Shown here: in pieces, positions 6,274 through 8,681 of the stretch | Position numbering within the stretch: the stretch's first letter is position 1 | Layout: each line of letters starts with the position of its first letter | Source of the DNA: Peptococcaceae bacterium | Lineage (GTDB): Bacteria > Bacillota > Peptococcia > Peptococcales > Peptococcaceae | Reading direction: 5' to 3' | Assembly (NCBI GenBank): GCA_900756555.1 | Contig: CAAEKP010000111.1 | Location: 1-8,681 of the forward strand | Length of the DNA: 8,681 bases | The notes under the pieces: model-generated | The model's database searches: none | The model's input: only the letters and a program-made list of their open reading frames with translations | Told to the model about the DNA's origin: nothing | Made by a program: the position numbers and the translations under genes

Positions 6274-6279
6274 CCCCTT
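6274..6279 (-). promoter_or_regulatory. Ribosome binding site deciding the hydA start
   Basis: AAGGGG (part of AAGGGGTGAT) on the minus strand is 8 bases from GTG 6265 and 14 bases from ATG 6259. It overlaps the GTG at 6274. Spacing therefore favours 6265. Confidence 0.6.
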
Positions 6280-6282
6280 CTA

Positions 6283-8169
6283 TTATGCTCTGGAGATTGC
6301 GCCGAATCTACATTTTTCCATACAGGTACCACATTTGATACATTTATCTGGATCAATCATATGTGGTTCTCTTACGCTGCCGCTGATTGCTTCCACTGGA
6401 CAGTTACGAGCACAAGCGGTACAACCTTTACATTTTTCAGGATCAATCTGATACCGCAGTAATTTTTTACATACATGAGCCGGACATGTTTTATCAACAA
6501 TGTGGGCTTCATATTCATCGCGGAAGAATTTCAGAGTAGCTAAAATTGGGTTTGGAGCCGTCTGACCCAGTGCGCACAGAGCAGAGCTGCTGATGGTGTG
6601 AGCCAGTGTTTCCAGGTTATCCAGATCTTCCATGGTGCCTTCACCACGGGTGATTTTTTCTAAGATTTCTAACATTCTCTTGGTACCGATACGGCATGGA
6701 GGACATTTCCCGCAGGATTCATCCTGAATAAATTCCATGTAGAATTTCGCAATGTCAACCATACAGCTGGTTTCATCCATAACAATCAGACCACCAGAAC
6801 CCATCATGGAGCCTGCTGCTACCAGAGAGTCGAAGTCAATCTGGGTATCCAGAGCGCTTGCTGGCAGGCAGCCGCCGGAAGGACCACCGGTCTGTGCAGC
6901 TTTGAATTCTTTGCCGTTTGGAATGCCGCCGCCGATATCGTAAATCATTTCTCTCAGGGTGGTACCCATTGGTACTTCTACCAGACCGATATTGTTTACT
7001 TTACCAGCCATGGCAAATACTTTTGTCCCTTTGGATTTTTCAGTACCGATGGACGCATACCAGTCAGCGCCCTGGGTAAAGATCATTGGGATATTGGACA
7101 GGGTTTCTACGTTGTTTACGAAGGTTGGTACGCCCCACAGCCCTTTTTCTGCCGGGAATGGAGGTCTTGGACGAGGTTCGCCACGTTTCCCTTCTACAGA
7201 GTTCAGCAGTGCGGTTTCTTCCCCGCATACAAATGCGCCAGCACCCAGACGGATGTCTACGTCAAAGTTAAAGCCGGTACCCATAATATTGTCGCCCAGC
7301 AGACCAACTTCACGCGCCTGTGCGATAGCGATTTCCAAACGATGTACCGCGATTGGATATTCAGCACGAATATAGATAAAGCCGTGCTGTGCACCGATTG
7401 CATAACCACCGATTGCCATTGCTTCCAGTACGCTGTGTGGGTCACCTTCCAGAATGGAACGGTCCATGAATGCGCCTGGGTCACCTTCGTCGGCGTTTAC
7501 TACTACATATTTTTCAGGAGACTGATAGCCTGCTGCAAATTTCCATTTCTTGCCGGTTGGGAAGCCTGCGCCACCACGACCGCGGATGCCGGATTTTTCT
7601 ACTTCGGCAATTACTTCTGCTGGTGTCATTGAAGTCAGCGCTTTGCCCAGACCCTGGTATGCGTTGTGTGCAATTGCTTCGTATACGTTTTCAGGGTCAA
7701 TGGTACCGCTGTTACGCAGTGCTACACGATGCTGTTTCTGGAAGAATGGGATATGGCTCATATCGGTAGCCTTTTTGTTCTGTCCAGGAATATCGTACAG
7801 TAAGCGTTCTACTAACTGACCGCCTTTTAAATGGGTTTCAATAATTTCTGCTACATCGTCCACTTTTACATGATGATAGAAAGTACCTTCTGGGTATACT
7901 ACCATGATTGGCCCTAAACTACAGAACCCGAAACAACCTGTTTGTACTACATCAATTTCGCTGTCTAAGCCAGCTTCCACCAGCTGTTTTTCCAGCGCTT
8001 CTTTTACTTCCATGCTGTTGGAAGAACTACAACCAGTACCAGCACAGATCAGCACATGATGTTTTGCCAGATTGGCTGGAGTTGGAGCCTGACCGTCACG
8101 CACAACAATTTTTGCGCGTTCCGCTTCCTGTAATGCTTTTAATTCTTCAAAACTTGTAATTTTACTCAT
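6283..8169 (-). CDS. hydB: NAD(P)H-binding flavoprotein subunit of [FeFe] hydrogenase (HydB/HndC, NuoF-like)
   Basis: This diaphorase subunit exchanges a hydride with NAD(P)H on FMN and passes electrons on to HydA, and probably to ferredoxin. In its 628 residues I see an N-terminal thioredoxin-like [2Fe-2S] domain (Cys42, 47, 79, 83) and the FMN/nucleotide loop GRGGAGFPTGKKW (197-209). NADEGDPGAFMDR and GAGAFVCGEETALLNSVEG follow. The NuoF [4Fe-4S] site has ESCGKCPPCRIG with Cys486/489/492 plus Cys532. Two C-terminal ferredoxin clusters have Cys580/583/586 with 590 and Cys610/613/616 with 620. Between them and the NuoF core sits CPAHVC (562-567), the position of a metal-binding site in related HydB proteins. 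This is the full long form, with extensions at both ends that NuoF of complex I lacks. The ATG follows AGGAGGTG by 7 bases, and that site overlaps the HydC stop. Whether NAD or NADP is used cannot be told here. Confidence 0.95.
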   Translation of the reverse strand: MSKITSFEELKALQEAERAKIVVRDGQAPTPANLAKHHVLICAGTGCSSSNSMEVKEALEKQLVEAGLDSEIDVVQTGCFGFCSLGPIMVVYPEGTFYHHVKVDDVAEIIETHLKGGQLVERLLYDIPGQNKKATDMSHIPFFQKQHRVALRNSGTIDPENVYEAIAHNAYQGLGKALTSMTPAEVIAEVEKSGIRGRGGAGFPTGKKWKFAAGYQSPEKYVVVNADEGDPGAFMDRSILEGDPHSVLEAMAIGGYAIGAQHGFIYIRAEYPIAVHRLEIAIAQAREVGLLGDNIMGTGFNFDVDIRLGAGAFVCGEETALLNSVEGKRGEPRPRPPFPAEKGLWGVPTFVNNVETLSNIPMIFTQGADWYASIGTEKSKGTKVFAMAGKVNNIGLVEVPMGTTLREMIYDIGGGIPNGKEFKAAQTGGPSGGCLPASALDTQIDFDSLVAAGSMMGSGGLIVMDETSCMVDIAKFYMEFIQDESCGKCPPCRIGTKRMLEILEKITRGEGTMEDLDNLETLAHTISSSALCALGQTAPNPILATLKFFRDEYEAHIVDKTCPAHVCKKLLRYQIDPEKCKGCTACARNCPVEAISGSVREPHMIDPDKCIKCGTCMEKCRFGAISRA

Positions 8170-8176
8170 TCTCCCA

Positions 8177-8184
8177 CACCTCCT
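8177..8184 (-). promoter_or_regulatory. Ribosome binding site of hydB, overlapping the hydC stop
   Basis: A full AGGAGGTG on the minus strand stands 7 bases before the hydB ATG. Its first two bases are the last two of the hydC TAG stop. The arrangement suggests translation of the two subunits is coupled. Confidence 0.8.
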
Positions 8185-8681
8185 AGTTCAATCCTTCTGC
8201 CGCTTTAATTTCTGCAATCAAAGCCGGAATATCTTCTGGAACCAGATGTCCATGTACTTTATCGTTGATTGTCATAACAGGAGCTAAACCACAGGCCCCT
8301 ACACAACGGCAACATTCGATGGTAAACAGGCCATCTGCTGTTGTTTCACCAACACCGATACCCAGTTCTTCCTGCAATTTTTCCAGCAGTTTACCAGAAC
8401 CTTTTACATAGCAGGCTGTCCCCAGACACACGTTGAATGTATATTTCCCTTTTTTATTCATTGTGAACAATGCGTAGAAAGTTACTACCCCATAAATTTC
8501 ACTCAAAGGAACATCCATTTTTTCTGCGATATAAGCCTGGACTTCTTCTGGTAAATAACCGAAAATCCCCTGTGCTTTATGCAGCACGCTGATTAAGCTG
8601 CCTTTTTGGTCTTTATGCTGCTCAATCACTTTGTCAAGTTGTGCAAATAATGCTTCATTGTGTCCGCCACATGTACAAGCC
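8183..8681 (-). CDS. hydC: Thioredoxin-like [2Fe-2S] subunit of [FeFe] hydrogenase (HydC/HndA, NuoE-like), 5' end cut
   Basis: This small electron-transfer subunit pairs with HydB, as NuoE pairs with NuoF in complex I. The [2Fe-2S] ligands are C-x4-C in VCLGTACYVKG and C-x3-C in CRCVGACGLAP; counted from the GTG at 8629 they are Cys68, 73, 109 and 113. The helical N-terminal part, with GSLISVLHKAQGIFGYLPEEV and IYGVVTFYALF, is typical of the family. A GTG at 8629 could be read as a start, but the frame stays open to the window edge and encodes ACTCGGHNEALFAQLDK. This continues the N-terminal helix seen in homologues, so the real start is probably a few codons beyond the edge. The N-terminal CTC adds two cysteines that are not cluster ligands of the NuoE fold. 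HydB begins 13 bases after its stop. No separate HndB-like gene lies between them. Confidence 0.93.
   Translation of the reverse strand, partial: ACTCGGHNEALFAQLDKVIEQHKDQKGSLISVLHKAQGIFGYLPEEVQAYIAEKMDVPLSEIYGVVTFYALFTMNKKGKYTFNVCLGTACYVKGSGKLLEKLQEELGIGVGETTADGLFTIECCRCVGACGLAPVMTINDKVHGHLVPEDIPALIAEIKAAEGLN

Noticed and set aside
6959..7375. Plus-strand open frames opposite hydB, and similar ones opposite hydA
   Set aside because: They mirror highly conserved hydrogenase coding sequence; the translations show no domain and no ribosome binding sites.
1..8681. CRISPR arrays, tRNA/rRNA genes, insertion sequences, phage genes
   Set aside because: Looked for on both strands; no repeat-spacer pattern, cloverleaf, transposase frame or terminal inverted repeats were seen.

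Overview
The window most likely comes from an anaerobic, hydrogen-metabolising member of the Bacillota (Clostridia- or Negativicutes-like). Three things point that way: a multi-subunit NAD(P)-linked [FeFe] hydrogenase, strong AGGAGG-type ribosome binding sites with occasional GTG and TTG starts, and an ECF sigma factor and barnase/barstar proteins of Firmicutes type. Genus cannot be read from the sequence. All complete genes lie on the minus strand; only a gene tail at the left edge reads on the plus strand.

Right half (about 4430-8681): the 3' part of a hydrogenase operon, read right to left as hydC/hndA (NuoE-like, cut by the window edge), hydB/hndC (NuoF-like diaphorase) and hydA/hndD (H-cluster catalytic subunit). 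The genes are separated by about 13-17 bases and end at a strong hairpin terminator. Together they form a cytoplasmic complex moving electrons between NAD(P)H, probably ferredoxin, and protons/H2. All visible iron-sulfur ligand sets are intact, except that the L1 motif of the H-cluster reads TSCSPGW instead of TSCCPGW.

Middle (about 2945-4400): an ECF sigma factor and a membrane-anchored partner protein, overlapping by ATGA and so probably a sigma/anti-sigma pair. An ECF-like promoter lies upstream and hairpins lie downstream.

Next (about 2048-2895): a clear sigma-70 promoter drives a two-gene unit. Its first gene encodes a barnase-type ribonuclease made as a lipoprotein, with every catalytic residue of barnase at a constant offset. 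The second encodes barstar, its cytoplasmic inhibitor.

Left (about 189-1877): a GNAT acetyltransferase and an EamA/DMT transporter, tightly coupled, converge on the tail of an unrecognised plus-strand gene. A long hairpin that can terminate both strands lies between. Several starts were moved to internal codons because of Shine-Dalgarno position (GNAT, EamA, barnase, sigma factor, HydA). No gene-free stretch exceeds 300 bases. The features most worth a second look are the lipid-anchored barnase and the altered H-cluster motif. I see no wholly new multi-gene system.
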